A DNA stretch of 64,000 nucleotides, taken from contig VXOG01000067.1 of the NCBI GenBank assembly GCA_009840165.1, forward strand, positions 62,406-126,405, read 5' to 3'. A program made the position numbers and the translations under genes. This DNA is from Chloroflexota bacterium. GTDB lineage: Bacteria; Chloroflexota; Dehalococcoidia; Lucifugimonadales; UBA3495. Below the pieces are notes generated by a model, which was not told the DNA's origin, did no database searches, and saw only the letters and a program-made list of their open reading frames with translations. Every line of letters begins with the position of its first letter. Position 1 is the first letter of the stretch. This document shows positions 24,715-32,775 of the stretch, piece by piece.

Positions 24715-25384
24715 TTGAATTCACCATCCGGTCGGGCAAGCCTTCACGCACCAAGCGACGCAAGATCGTTTCCACGTAACTCCAACTTCGTGCCTTGTGC
24801 TCTGCTGCAATAGAAAATGCGTACTCAATCCAAGCCGCTGGGTAGTCATTATCCGCTTCCCGCAACTGTTCAGCCATGCTGTGGCCAAAGGTGCCAATGT
24901 GCTGCTCGTATAGCGCAATTATGTTAGAACGCAACGGTGTGGCTGACATCGCGCCTAGTGGCGCTGGCGCCTGATCTGCTCCAAGCCCGGTAATATCCGA
25001 CGGTTCCAGCGGCGTCAAACCAGCCTTCTCCAAGTACTCCCGCGCCCGCTCGTCATTGATCCATATCCGGTATTCGCCGCCGGTGCGGATGGCGAGCAAC
25101 GTTTCCCTGCTCAAAGCCGCCGCCAACGCCCGGCGGATGGTGCCATCATTGCCCAGTTCGGTGGCCCGCCGCAGCGCTCCGTCATCCAGCAAGTCGTCCA
25201 ATGATAGCGACGGTGGCGTTCCGCCCCTGGTAGGTTCCACCGCCAGCATTACCACTACTCGCAGCGTGACTTTCAATTCCCCCGGATCATCGATTTCCGC
25301 CAGCCATTGTTCCAGCGCGGCGGCCGGCACCGGTATCCGCCGGGCGTCTTTCGGCAGGGGTGGCCTGCGCCCGGGCTGCGCCAT
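24584..25384 (-). CDS. DnaD-like replication initiation protein
   Basis: A 266-residue protein. The N-terminal half is a winged-helix-like region (about 20-120). Residues 153-215 match the DnaD/DnaB_2 domain: NIIALYEQHIGTFGHSMAEQL, an AAWIEYAF helix, and SYVETILRRL with the YxxxIL motif (203-208). In Firmicutes DnaD bridges DnaA at the origin to the helicase loader. The gene overlaps the downstream loader gene by 131 bases and abuts dnaB, so the three are one transcription unit. Confidence 0.85.
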   Translation of the reverse strand: MAQPGRRPPLPKDARRIPVPAAALEQWLAEIDDPGELKVTLRVVVMLAVEPTRGGTPPSLSLDDLLDDGALRRATELGNDGTIRRALAAALSRETLLAIRTGGEYRIWINDERAREYLEKAGLTPLEPSDITGLGADQAPAPLGAMSATPLRSNIIALYEQHIGTFGHSMAEQLREADNDYPAAWIEYAFSIAAEHKARSWSYVETILRRLVREGLPDRMVNSNEHGESGNDPEANRRAKFLDSYRRRHGRLPWEFDNTIDRNQNE

Positions 25385-26770
25385 TTACGCCACCGATTCT
25401 TCGTAGCGCATCAACTCGTCAAATCGCATTAGCGTGTCCCGGAAGTACAGATGCAGGCTGCCCGTTGGCCCGTGCCGGTGCTTGGCTACGATCAGTTCCG
25501 CGATGTTGCGGGGGTACGGACGGCCCGGAGCGTGCTGCTCCCATTCGTCTTCCGTGAAATTACGGTCCTCGCGGTAGATGAACATAACCACGTCGGCGTC
25601 CTGCTCGATGCTTCCGCTGTCGCGCAGGTCGGACAACTGCGGCCGATGTCCCGGCCGGTTTTCCACCACGCGGCTCAGCTGGGAGCAGGTAAAAACCGGA
25701 ACTTCCAGGTCCCTGGCCACGGCCTTCAGTGACCGGGAAATCTCGCTGATTTCCTGGACCCGGTTCTCGCCATAGCCTCTGCGGCTGCCCTGTCCCTGGA
25801 CTAGTTGCAGGTAGTCCACCACCAGGAAGTCTAGCCCGTGCTCCAGTTTCAGCCTTTGCGCCTTGCTCCGCATTTCCATGGCAGTCTGGAATGGGGTGTC
25901 GTCAATGAAGATAGGCAGTCCGGAAAGCACGCCTACTGCGTTGGCGATGACGCTCTCTTCTTGTTCTGACAACAAGCCCAGACGGAGGCGGTGGGAATCG
26001 ACGCCCGACTCGGCCACCAGTATGCGCATCGCCACCTGTTCCCGGCTCATCTCCAGGCTGAAAATGCCGCACACCTGGCCGCTCTTGGCGGCGTTGACGC
26101 AGATGTTCAGCGCCAGGCTGCTCTTGCCGAGGCCGGGCCTCGCGCCGACGATCAGCAGATCCGATCGTTGCATCCCGCCGAGCAGGCTGTCCAAGTCGCC
26201 GTAGCCGGATTGCAATGGCGGCATGTCAGTCAGCGACACGTCGCCGATATCCCCTTGCAGGTACACGTCCAGGACCGAGCTGAGTGGAACGAAGCCCCGC
26301 TCCGCGTTCGCAGGCTGCACGCTGAACAGCACATCAACGGCCTGACGCATGGCGTCTTCCGCGTCGTCAGAGTCCTCGAACCCGATCTCGGCGATACGGT
26401 TGCCGGCCGCGATGATTCTCCGTTTGGCCGCGGTGTCGGCGACGATGCCGGCGTAGTACTCCACGTTCACCGACGTAGGAGTATCGGCGATCAACTGGCC
26501 CAAGTAGGGCAGGCCGCCCACCTCCTCCAGCCGGTTGCGCTGCTGCAACTCCCGCGCGACCGTGATCTGGTCGATGGCTTCGCCTCTTTGGGACACCGAG
26601 ACGCAGGCATCAAAGCAGAACTGGTTGCGCGCCCGGTGGAAGTCCTCCGCCTTGATCAAGGGCAACACACGGTGCAGCGCGTCGCCGTCAATCAGCAACC
26701 CGCCCAGCACCGCCGCCTCAGCGTCGAGGTCTTGCGGTGGTTGTCGCTCTATGTACTGGGCGACGACCAT
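25385..26770 (-). CDS. dnaB: Replicative DNA helicase
   Basis: A hexameric 5'-3' helicase of the replication fork; 461 residues. The N-terminal domain begins with PPQDLDAEAAVLGGLLID (about 11-28). The RecA-like domain has Walker A GARPGLGKSSLA (209-220), GIFSLEMSREQ, the DYLQLVQGQG Walker B region and the KAVARDLEVPVFTCSQLSR segment. It lies between rplI and the DnaD-like gene. rplI-dnaB adjacency is a common bacterial arrangement. Confidence 0.96.
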   Translation of the reverse strand: MVVAQYIERQPPQDLDAEAAVLGGLLIDGDALHRVLPLIKAEDFHRARNQFCFDACVSVSQRGEAIDQITVARELQQRNRLEEVGGLPYLGQLIADTPTSVNVEYYAGIVADTAAKRRIIAAGNRIAEIGFEDSDDAEDAMRQAVDVLFSVQPANAERGFVPLSSVLDVYLQGDIGDVSLTDMPPLQSGYGDLDSLLGGMQRSDLLIVGARPGLGKSSLALNICVNAAKSGQVCGIFSLEMSREQVAMRILVAESGVDSHRLRLGLLSEQEESVIANAVGVLSGLPIFIDDTPFQTAMEMRSKAQRLKLEHGLDFLVVDYLQLVQGQGSRRGYGENRVQEISEISRSLKAVARDLEVPVFTCSQLSRVVENRPGHRPQLSDLRDSGSIEQDADVVMFIYREDRNFTEDEWEQHAPGRPYPRNIAELIVAKHRHGPTGSLHLYFRDTLMRFDELMRYEESVA

Positions 26771-26776
26771 GGATGT

Positions 26777-27232
26777 TTACTCCTCAATGGCCGCGATCAC
26801 GTTCACTGTGGCCCTGATTTCGCTGGACAGGTTCAGCACAACCTCGTATTCGCCGGGCTCGCGGATCGGCTCCACCGCGTTGGTGATGCGGCGGTCGATC
26901 TCCCGTTCCAGCAACTCGCCAAGCGCGTCGGCGATGCGAATGCCGCTGATCGCGCCGTAGTACCGGCCGGTGGGCGTAACCCGGCCCTCGATGGTCACGG
27001 TAAGGTTATCCAGAGCCTCCGCCAGTTCTTCAACCACCTGGGTCTCCCGGGCCCGTTCCGCGTCCCCGGCTGCCTTTACCTTGTCCAGGCGTTTGAGGGT
27101 TTCGTCGGTGGCGATTTCGGCTAGCCCCTTGGGCAGCAGGTAGTTGCGGGCGTACCCTCGGGAAACCCGTCGCACTTCGCCGGCGCGCGCCTTGTCGGGA
27201 ACGTCCCGCAAAAACAACATCATCATAGTCAT
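26777..27232 (-). CDS. rplI: 50S ribosomal protein L9
   Basis: A large-subunit ribosomal protein of 151 residues. The N-terminal domain shows the L9 signature (MMLFLRDVPDKARAGEVRRVSRGYARNYLLPKGLA), followed by a charged helix and the C-terminal rRNA-binding domain (TPTGRYYGAISGIRIADAL). ATG 27232 has AGAGG six bases upstream. A GTG/ATG extension further up would not be L9-like. It is followed by dnaB after six bases. Confidence 0.95.
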   Translation of the reverse strand: MTMMMLFLRDVPDKARAGEVRRVSRGYARNYLLPKGLAEIATDETLKRLDKVKAAGDAERARETQVVEELAEALDNLTVTIEGRVTPTGRYYGAISGIRIADALGELLEREIDRRITNAVEPIREPGEYEVVLNLSSEIRATVNVIAAIEE

Positions 27233-27384
27233 CTGGAGCCTCTCGTTGCATCCGGCCTGGAGTTGCCAACTGCCGGACATTCTAATTTGTCGGTATCTAT
27301 CATGCTCACGACGGCTTCGTGAGGTTAGTCGTAAAATGACCGGCGGCAGGTCCGCCGATCATATAATAGCACATAGGGTCTATG

Positions 27385-28314
27385 TTAGACCATGAACACC
27401 GGCGCGTCGTCCCGGTTAATGCGCTGTTCGCCGGCGATGCCCTCGCGTATGTGTCGTGGCAGTGTGAACATGGCGGCGTGGCTTTCGCCGTCGTAGTGTA
27501 TAAGCCGCTTCTGTACCCGTTCCGCTGCGCGCCGGTCTATTTCTTCAAGTGTCAGTTGGGGCAGCGGCGAGTCGGACGCGACCGTGAAGCCCCACAGGGT
27601 TATGAATGACGGTACGTGCGTTTGATACGTCAGAGCATGGGCGAAGATGCTGTCCAACGTGTTGAAGATCGTGGTGAAGCACTCGTGCAGGCTGAGGTAT
27701 CCGGCCGGCCCCGATTGTGTGACCAATATGCCGCCCGGTTTCAAACGGGCCCGGGCGATGTTGTAATACTCCTCGGTGTACAGGAGATACGCCGGGCCGC
27801 CCTCCAGCGGGTCCACCAGATCCATGATCATCACGTCGTATTGGTTGCTGTCGGTTTCCAGATACTTGCGGGCGTCGTCGTGAACCAGCGTGGTGCGGGC
27901 GTCGTCGAAGGCTCCCTGGTGATGCTGAGGCAGGTGCTCGCGGCAAAGCTCCACTACCTGCCGGTCAAGGTCAACCATCACCACGCTTTCCACCGTGCGA
28001 TGAGCCAGGGTTTCCCGCAGCGTTCCGCCTTCTCCGCCGCCGCCAATAAAAACTGTGCGCGGGTCGGGGTGCATCAGCATCGCCGGATGCACCAGCGACT
28101 CGTGGTAAATGTGCTCGTCCCGCTCCGTCGATTGTGTTTTGCCGTCGAGAAGCAGGCTGCGGCCATACACCTCCGAGTGAACCACTTCTACCCGTTGGTA
28201 GCCGGTGTGCCCGGAGAAGAGAACATCATCGACCTTGAGCATGATCGCCAGGTCGGGCATGACGGTCTCGATCACCCACTTTCCTGTGATTTCTTCCATT
28301 GGATAGCTGGCCAC
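27385..28314 (-). CDS. speE: ACL5-like aminopropyltransferase (spermidine/thermospermine synthase)
   Basis: Transfers an aminopropyl group from decarboxylated S-adenosylmethionine to a polyamine. From GTG 28314 (AGGGA seven bases upstream; ATG 28299 is an alternative) it has 309 residues. Visible are DGKTQSTERDEHIYHE (58-72), GGGGEGGTLRE (91-101) and the catalytic Asp165/Asp168 in MDLVDP. The DLxDPxEGGPxYxLYT segment (165-180) and HVPSFxxxWG (233-242) resemble plant thermospermine synthase ACL5 more than classical SpeE (DxTDP). The product may therefore be a tetraamine. It lies ten bases after the decarboxylase gene. Confidence 0.88.
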   Translation of the reverse strand: MASYPMEEITGKWVIETVMPDLAIMLKVDDVLFSGHTGYQRVEVVHSEVYGRSLLLDGKTQSTERDEHIYHESLVHPAMLMHPDPRTVFIGGGGEGGTLRETLAHRTVESVVMVDLDRQVVELCREHLPQHHQGAFDDARTTLVHDDARKYLETDSNQYDVMIMDLVDPLEGGPAYLLYTEEYYNIARARLKPGGILVTQSGPAGYLSLHECFTTIFNTLDSIFAHALTYQTHVPSFITLWGFTVASDSPLPQLTLEEIDRRAAERVQKRLIHYDGESHAAMFTLPRHIREGIAGEQRINRDDAPVFMV

Positions 28315-28324
28315 GAGTAAATCC

Positions 28325-28705
28325 CTAATGAGTGGCCTGCAATTCAGCGACGCGGGTACCGCTGAGTCCGCGCCTAATCTGCGTAATCTGCGGATCACGG
28401 CACCGGAGCGCTGCGACTATCGATTCCGTCGCTCGGTCCGGCATGGTCTGGTCGCCGCAGGTGAATACATCCGCCGCCGCGTAGCCCAGTTCCGGCCAAG
28501 TGTGTATGGAGATGTGGGATTCGGCGATGGACAAAATGCCAGTCACTCCCTGGGGGGCGAACTGGTGAAACGATTCCCCGACTACCTGCGCGCCCACCTG
28601 GGCGGCTGCGTTCAGCAATTCCTCCCGGATGTACTCCAGATCGTCAAGTAGTTCGGGGTCGCAGTCTCTGAGTTCCAACAGCACGTGCGTACCTAGTACA
28701 TTCAA
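28325..28705 (-). CDS. speH: S-adenosylmethionine decarboxylase proenzyme (pyruvoyl type)
   Basis: Makes decarboxylated SAM, the aminopropyl donor for the next gene. It has 126 residues, typical of the class 1b enzyme. The self-cleavage and pyruvoyl site is Glu62-Ser63-His64 (AESHISIHTWPE), with His68 and Cys83 (VFTCGD) as catalytic residues. It starts with TTG at 28705 behind a GGAGG about nine bases upstream. The leader contains a possible SD-sequestering switch and a good promoter. Confidence 0.93.
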   Translation of the reverse strand: MNVLGTHVLLELRDCDPELLDDLEYIREELLNAAAQVGAQVVGESFHQFAPQGVTGILSIAESHISIHTWPELGYAAADVFTCGDQTMPDRATESIVAALRCRDPQITQIRRGLSGTRVAELQATH

Positions 28706-28777
28706 TCACCCTTTCCTCCGTCTGAATTGGCCATTCCTAAGGAGGCTGATGCAGGTTCCTCCTGAACTAAATGGCAG
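28706..28777 (-). promoter_or_regulatory. Candidate translational switch in the speH leader
   Basis: Reading toward the gene, the leader carries AGGAGG (28763-28758), CCTCCT (28745-28740) and the SD GGAGG (28719-28715). CCTCC can pair either with the upstream AGGAGG or with the SD, so two exclusive hairpins would open or mask the ribosome site. No riboswitch class is recognised. Confidence 0.4.
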
Positions 28778-28783
28778 GCAAAG

Positions 28784-28812
28784 ATTGTACTCAAACCTGC
28801 GCTCTGATTCAA
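28784..28812 (-). promoter_or_regulatory. Promoter of speH-speE (TTGAAT-N17-TACAAT)
   Basis: On the minus strand TTGAAT (28812-28807) and TACAAT (28789-28784) are 17 bases apart, about 80 bases before the speH start. It directly abuts the left end of the insertion sequence without being cut. Confidence 0.7.
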
Positions 28813-28832
28813 GCGGGACTTCCCATAACGCC

Positions 28833-30030
28833 CAGGGTCTTTTCAAAGTCTTAGAAAAAGATGAAGATGGGGTTGTGGAGGTGGTTGGGTATGACGAATG
28901 CTACGTCGTTCCCTGAAGAGTTTGCCCTACTGCAGCAGGAACTGAGCCGGTTGACCGACCGGCGTCATGCCCGGGGCAAGGTGTTTCCTTTGGCTGGGGT
29001 ATTGTGTCTTGCCGAGCTATCGCTGATGTGTGGTTACCGTTCGTTGAGCGCCATCCACCGGTTTGGGGATACCCATCCGGAGTTGTGGCCGCATTTGAAA
29101 CTGTCGCGCAGTCCGTCGGTGCCCACGTTGTCCCGGTTGCTGCGCATGGTATCGGTGGGGGAGTTGCGCCAGGCGCTGATGCGGTTTGCCCTGGAGTTGG
29201 CGCTCCGGCGGAACTGCGGGATGGGAGTGGTAGCCATGGACGGGAAAACCATGGGCGGGGTATGGGAAGGTGGCGAGCAACTGCGGGTACTGCATCTGTT
29301 CAGCCAGGCCAGCGCAGTGGCACTGGATCAGGTGGCGGTGAAGGGGCATCTGGACGAACCCCGAGCGGCCCAGGCCTGGATCGAGCAGGTGGCAGGACGG
29401 ATTGAGGGTTTGAAGGTGCTGACCGGAGACGCGCTGTACGCTGATGCTGACTTGTGCCAGGCCATTGTGGATCAGGGCAAGGACTATCTGGTGAAACTCA
29501 AAAAACTGGCCTCAACTGTACCGGGACGTAGAGTTGCTATTCTCCGACCCGGGGCCCCCGGAGCACAGCACGGTGTGTCAGGGCCACGGTCGGCGAGAGC
29601 GGCGGGGGGTGTGGGTGTCGGAGGAACTGGCAACCTATACCGGCTTCCCCGGCCTGGCTAGCGTGATCAGAGTGTATCAAGTGGTACGGAACAACCTGAC
29701 TGGTCAGGAAAGAGACAGCGTGCAGTACGGGGTGAGCAGCCTGTCCGACTTGGCGCCAGACCGCGCCCTGGCTTTGCTGCGGGGACATTGGGAAATCGAA
29801 AACCGGCTGTTTTACGTCAAGGATGACGGGTTCGGCGAAGACCGGCAGGTGCTCCAATACCATCATAGCGGCCTGGGTGATGAGCCTCCTCTGCGGGGCC
29901 GGGCTGACCCTGTTGCGAGGCAACTGCCCCCTCTGGTCAGACCACGAACCCCTCATCGGCCGCGCACAACGCCTGGCAGCTGATCCCTCGGCTACGTTCT
30001 CATCCCGCACCCGACTTTGAAAAGGCCCTG
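28833..30030 (+). mobile_element. ISAs1-family insertion sequence, decayed
   Basis: Terminal inverted repeats are visible. The left end CAGGGTCTTTTCAAAGTC (28833-28850) and the complement of the right end, CAGGGCCTTTTCAAAGTC (30013-30030), match at 17 of 18 positions. The 1198-base length suits ISAs1 elements. The internal transposase frame is broken twice. The flanking bases (CATAACGCC left, CAGCTGAAG right) do not show a target duplication, so the insertion is old or the target copy has mutated. It landed between speH and the tRNA-Leu region. Confidence 0.85.
28861..30020 (+). pseudogene. ISAs1-type DDE transposase, two frameshifts
   Basis: The first frame (28861 to about 29505) has an N-terminal LxDxRHxRGKxxPL-type region, VVAMDGKTMGG with the first catalytic Asp, and VLTGDALYAD with the second. 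Near 29500-29506 an A6 run carries one extra base; the +1 frame then reads QLYRDVELLFSDPG and continues through GHWEIENRLFYVKDDGFGEDR, including the catalytic Glu region. A second +1 shift at about 29860-29885 is needed for VMSLLCGAGLTLLRG. Both shifts are +1, unlike the -1 programmed type of many IS elements, so inactivation is most likely. Confidence 0.85.
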
Positions 30031-30431
30031 CAGCTGAAGCCTTGAAATCTCGTCGGCGGCACATCTGGAGAAGATTGGCGTAGAAGTTCAAGATCCGGAA
30101 CAGCGAGCAGTTCACCTCTGTAGCGCTCTCCAGGTTCAGTCTTGGCGCAAATTTGCCGTTCCCGGAACCCTAGGGGCGGGTCAAAGTTAAGAGCCCAACG
30201 CGATTTCTGGGATTACAGGCGCCCGGAGTGGTGATTTAGCCACCTACGCGGCCGGAGAAGAAACATAATCGCGCCCGGTTTGTCCGGGCGCGATCAGGGT
30301 GCCTTTTAGTGCGGTGTAGGGTCCGTTGCCGTGAATAGCTGGGAATTTGTCCAGCAAATCGGTCCTAATCCTTTCGATATGATTTTTACTGATACCTTCT
30401 CTGGGTTTGTGACCTGCCCTTATTGAGAAAA
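30031..30431. other. Intergenic region, about 400 bases
   Basis: No gene is supported. The first 200 bases after the insertion sequence are featureless. A strong hairpin lies at 30268-30294, and the remainder leads to the 3' end of tRNA-Leu. Confidence 0.5.
30268..30294 (-). terminator. Hairpin downstream of tRNA-Leu
   Basis: ATCGCGCCCGG and its exact complement CCGGGCGCGAT form an 11-bp stem around TTTGT. On the minus strand the stem is followed by TATGTTTCTTCT, a moderately T-rich tail, so it could end the tRNA transcript. Confidence 0.6.
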
Positions 30432-30518
30432 TGGTGCCGAAGGTCAGACTCGAACTGACACGGGATATTATCCCACCGGTTTTTGAGACCGGCGCGTCTA
30501 CCATTCCGCCACTTCGGC
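30432..30518 (-). tRNA. tRNA-Leu (anticodon CAA)
   Basis: 87 nucleotides including an encoded CCA end. The acceptor stem GCCGAAG pairs with CTTCGGC, the anticodon stem CCGGT/ACCGG encloses CTCAAAA with anticodon CAA, and a long variable arm (GGGATAATATCCC) marks a class II tRNA. The T arm has GTTCGAGTC. It reads UUG codons. Confidence 0.95.
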
Positions 30519-30528
30519 TTCCAATGAA

Positions 30529-30537
30529 AGTATAGCA
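30529..30537 (-). promoter_or_regulatory. Extended -10 of tRNA-Leu (TGCTATACT)
   Basis: TGC-TATACT ends 11 bases before the tRNA 5' end on the minus strand, as expected for direct initiation near the mature end. The -35 is weak. Confidence 0.55.
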
Positions 30538-30635
30538 CGCTTGCGCGCGCGGTCGGCCCCGTTGTAGCATTGACCCTAGCAGCTCCAAAGACCCCTGGTT
30601 TGGTAAGGATTGAAGCGATTCTTGGATGGCATCTG

Positions 30636-31091
30636 ATGGCGAGCATTAAGGACCGATTGGAAGAAGACATCCGCAACACCATGCGTGCGCGTAATCGGGA
30701 ACGCCTGGACACCTTGCGTTTTTTGAAGAGTCAGATTCAGCTGGCCGAGAAAAACGCCCTCAAAGACCTGGACGACGGCGGCGTAACGGACGTAATCGCG
30801 AAGCAGGCGAAAGACCGGCGAGAGAGCATCGAAATGTTCGGTCAGGGCGGGCGGACGGACCTGGTGGAGAAGGAGCAGGCTGCACTCGCTGTGTTGCAGG
30901 AGTACATGCCGGAACAGATGGACGCCGAAGCGATTGAAGCTCTGGCCCGCCAGGTTATCGCCGACGTGGGCGCAAACGGACCGGGTGATCGCGGCAAGGT
31001 GATGGGACGCATCATGCCGCAGGTGCGAGGCAAGGCCGACGGCAGCGAAGTCAACGCTACGGTGTCTCGACTGTTGGACTCCCTGGGCTAA
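30636..31091 (+). CDS. yqeY: GatB/YqeY-domain protein
   Basis: A 151-residue protein of the YqeY family, related to the C-terminal tRNA-binding domain of the GatB amidotransferase subunit. Typical features are the N-terminal helix (LKxRLxEDIRxxMRAR.. ERLxTLRxLxSxI), the QAKDRRESIEMFGQGGRTDLVEKE segment (about 57-80), the LPEQM-like YMPEQMDAEA and a C-terminal GKVMGRIMPQVRGKADGSEVN. ATG 30636 is chosen. purQ follows after seven bases. The precise role is not established in the family. Confidence 0.9.
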   Translation: MASIKDRLEEDIRNTMRARNRERLDTLRFLKSQIQLAEKNALKDLDDGGVTDVIAKQAKDRRESIEMFGQGGRTDLVEKEQAALAVLQEYMPEQMDAEAIEALARQVIADVGANGPGDRGKVMGRIMPQVRGKADGSEVNATVSRLLDSLG

Positions 31092-31098
31092 AGGCGTT

Positions 31099-31818
31099 AT
31101 GCGCTTCGGAATTCTGGTATTCCCCGGCACTTGGAGCGATACTGATTGCCATCATGCCGTTAACGGCGTGCTTGGGCAGCCAGCCGGCTACGTTTGGCAT
31201 AAAGACAGCGACCTCACGGGATACGACGCGATTATCGTCCCGGGCGGTTTCTCCTATGGCGACTATCTGCGCGCCGGCGCGATTGCCAAATTCTCGCCGG
31301 TGATGAGCGCGGTTCGCGAATTTGCGCTATCGGGCGGCCCGGTGATCGGAATCTGCAACGGTTTTCAGATTCTCTGTGAGGCCGGGCTGTTACCGGGCGC
31401 TCTGCGACGCAACGAGCACCTGGAATATCGTTGTCAGTGGACCCACCTGCGGGCCGAACGGACCGACACTGTATTCAGCAGCCGATGCCGTTCTCAACAG
31501 CCGCTGGCGATTCCGGTGTCGCATGGGGAAGGCAGCTATTTCGCAGAGCCGGATACCATTGCCAAACTCGAAGACGACGGAAGAATCCTGTTTCGCTACT
31601 GCGAGCCTGACGGGCGCGTAACCGATGCGGCCAATCCCAACGGCTCCGTAGCCAACATCGCCGGCATCATCAACGACTCCGGCAATGTGCTCGGCATGAT
31701 GCCTCATCCCGAACGGAGCTGTGAATTGCTGCTCGGTTCGGATGACGGGAACCTGATTTTCGGTTCAATGGTGGACGCGCTTGCTACCGACGAGCTCCAC
31801 AAGGGCGCCATTCGGTAA
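31099..31818 (+). CDS. purQ: Phosphoribosylformylglycinamidine synthase, glutaminase subunit
   Basis: Releases ammonia from glutamine for step 4 of purine synthesis. It has 239 residues with the class I amidotransferase triad: Cys86 (GICNGFQ), His203 and Glu205 (MMPHPERS). PGGFSYGDYLRAGAIA is the usual oxyanion-hole region. It works with the small-type PurL at 32776. The PurS subunit normally needed by this form is not encoded nearby, and a transporter gene separates the two subunits. Confidence 0.95.
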   Translation: MRFGILVFPGTWSDTDCHHAVNGVLGQPAGYVWHKDSDLTGYDAIIVPGGFSYGDYLRAGAIAKFSPVMSAVREFALSGGPVIGICNGFQILCEAGLLPGALRRNEHLEYRCQWTHLRAERTDTVFSSRCRSQQPLAIPVSHGEGSYFAEPDTIAKLEDDGRILFRYCEPDGRVTDAANPNGSVANIAGIINDSGNVLGMMPHPERSCELLLGSDDGNLIFGSMVDALATDELHKGAIR

Positions 31819-31820
31819 CG

Positions 31821-32744
31821 ATGCTGATTTCCATCGGGCTCGCGTGCATCGCGGTGTTGGGGTTTGGGAGTTCGGCAGTTCTGGCGCGACTGGGGATGTC
31901 CGCTCAGGGCGGGATACGCCCCATGCCGGGAGCTTTGATTTCACTGGTCGCCTCGACTCTTCTGGCCGGAACGCTGGCACTGGTCTTTGAATTTCGCGCC
32001 GTGATCACTCTGCCGGCAATTGCGATGGTGTGGTTATTCGCCAACGGCATTCTCACCTATCTGGGGGGCCGTTCCCAACAGTACATCGCAATCAACCTGA
32101 TCGGCGCCTCCAGGGTTACCCCAATAGTGGGGAGCGCGGCCCTGTTTTCGGCGTTGTATGCCGTGACCCTTACTCGCATGGGGGTCTCGGGATTCAATGA
32201 GGAGCTGAACCTGCTGCTGGGATTGGGAACGGTGACAGTGGTGGTCGGCCTGGCGTTGACGGGAGGCAATTTCCTCAGGCAGAGTTGGGGAAGTGATTGG
32301 AAGTCCGTGGCCGGTTACGGACTGGCGATATTGGCCGCGGCTTGCTACGGCGCATCAACCCTCAGCGGTCGAGTATTGAGTATCCAGTTCGGATCACCTT
32401 TGATTATGGCGGCGGGCAGCATGTTTTTCGCAACGGTGCTGTTGTCGCCGGTGTTCGGACGCGAGGCGGCTCAGAGGGCGGTTGGTTCCGGATGGGCGGC
32501 CTGCTACGTTTTCCTCGCCGGGTTTGCGGCCGCTTGCGCGGTGATGTCCCTCTACTTCGCCGTTACCCGCGAGGGTTCCAACATTCTGGTCCTCGCGCCC
32601 ATCGTGTCGTGCAACCCGCTGGTAACCCTCATTCTGGCGCGTATTTTCCTGCGTGATACTGAATCGATCACAGTGGAGCTGGTAATGGGGACGTTGATGG
32701 CGGTAGGTGGCGTTGCGCTGGTGGTAGCGGGGGGCTTGATCTGA
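31821..32744 (+). CDS. EamA/DMT-family transporter
   Basis: A 307-residue protein with about ten hydrophobic helices in two five-helix repeats, the drug/metabolite transporter pattern. A motif like GASRVTPIVGSAALFSALYA (about 94-113) ends the first half, and EGSNILVLAPIVSCNPLVTLILARIFLRDTE the second. It starts two bases after purQ and ends 31 bases before purL, so it is co-expressed with purine synthesis. A purine-related or amino-acid cargo is possible but not shown. Confidence 0.82.
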   Translation: MLISIGLACIAVLGFGSSAVLARLGMSAQGGIRPMPGALISLVASTLLAGTLALVFEFRAVITLPAIAMVWLFANGILTYLGGRSQQYIAINLIGASRVTPIVGSAALFSALYAVTLTRMGVSGFNEELNLLLGLGTVTVVVGLALTGGNFLRQSWGSDWKSVAGYGLAILAAACYGASTLSGRVLSIQFGSPLIMAAGSMFFATVLLSPVFGREAAQRAVGSGWAACYVFLAGFAAACAVMSLYFAVTREGSNILVLAPIVSCNPLVTLILARIFLRDTESITVELVMGTLMAVGGVALVVAGGLI

Positions 32745-32775
32745 ATGAATACAACACAAAGGCAAGTGGTGAACG

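Noticed and set aside
28861-30020. Programmed frameshifting in the transposase
   Set aside because: Both shifts are +1, whereas the common IS mechanism at A-rich slippery sites is -1; two separate shifts point to decay.
30205-30225. A stretch resembling a primate Alu consensus (CTGGGATTACAGGCGCC)
   Set aside because: Only about 18-20 bases match, the surroundings do not, and the flanks are continuous bacterial sequence; treated as chance.
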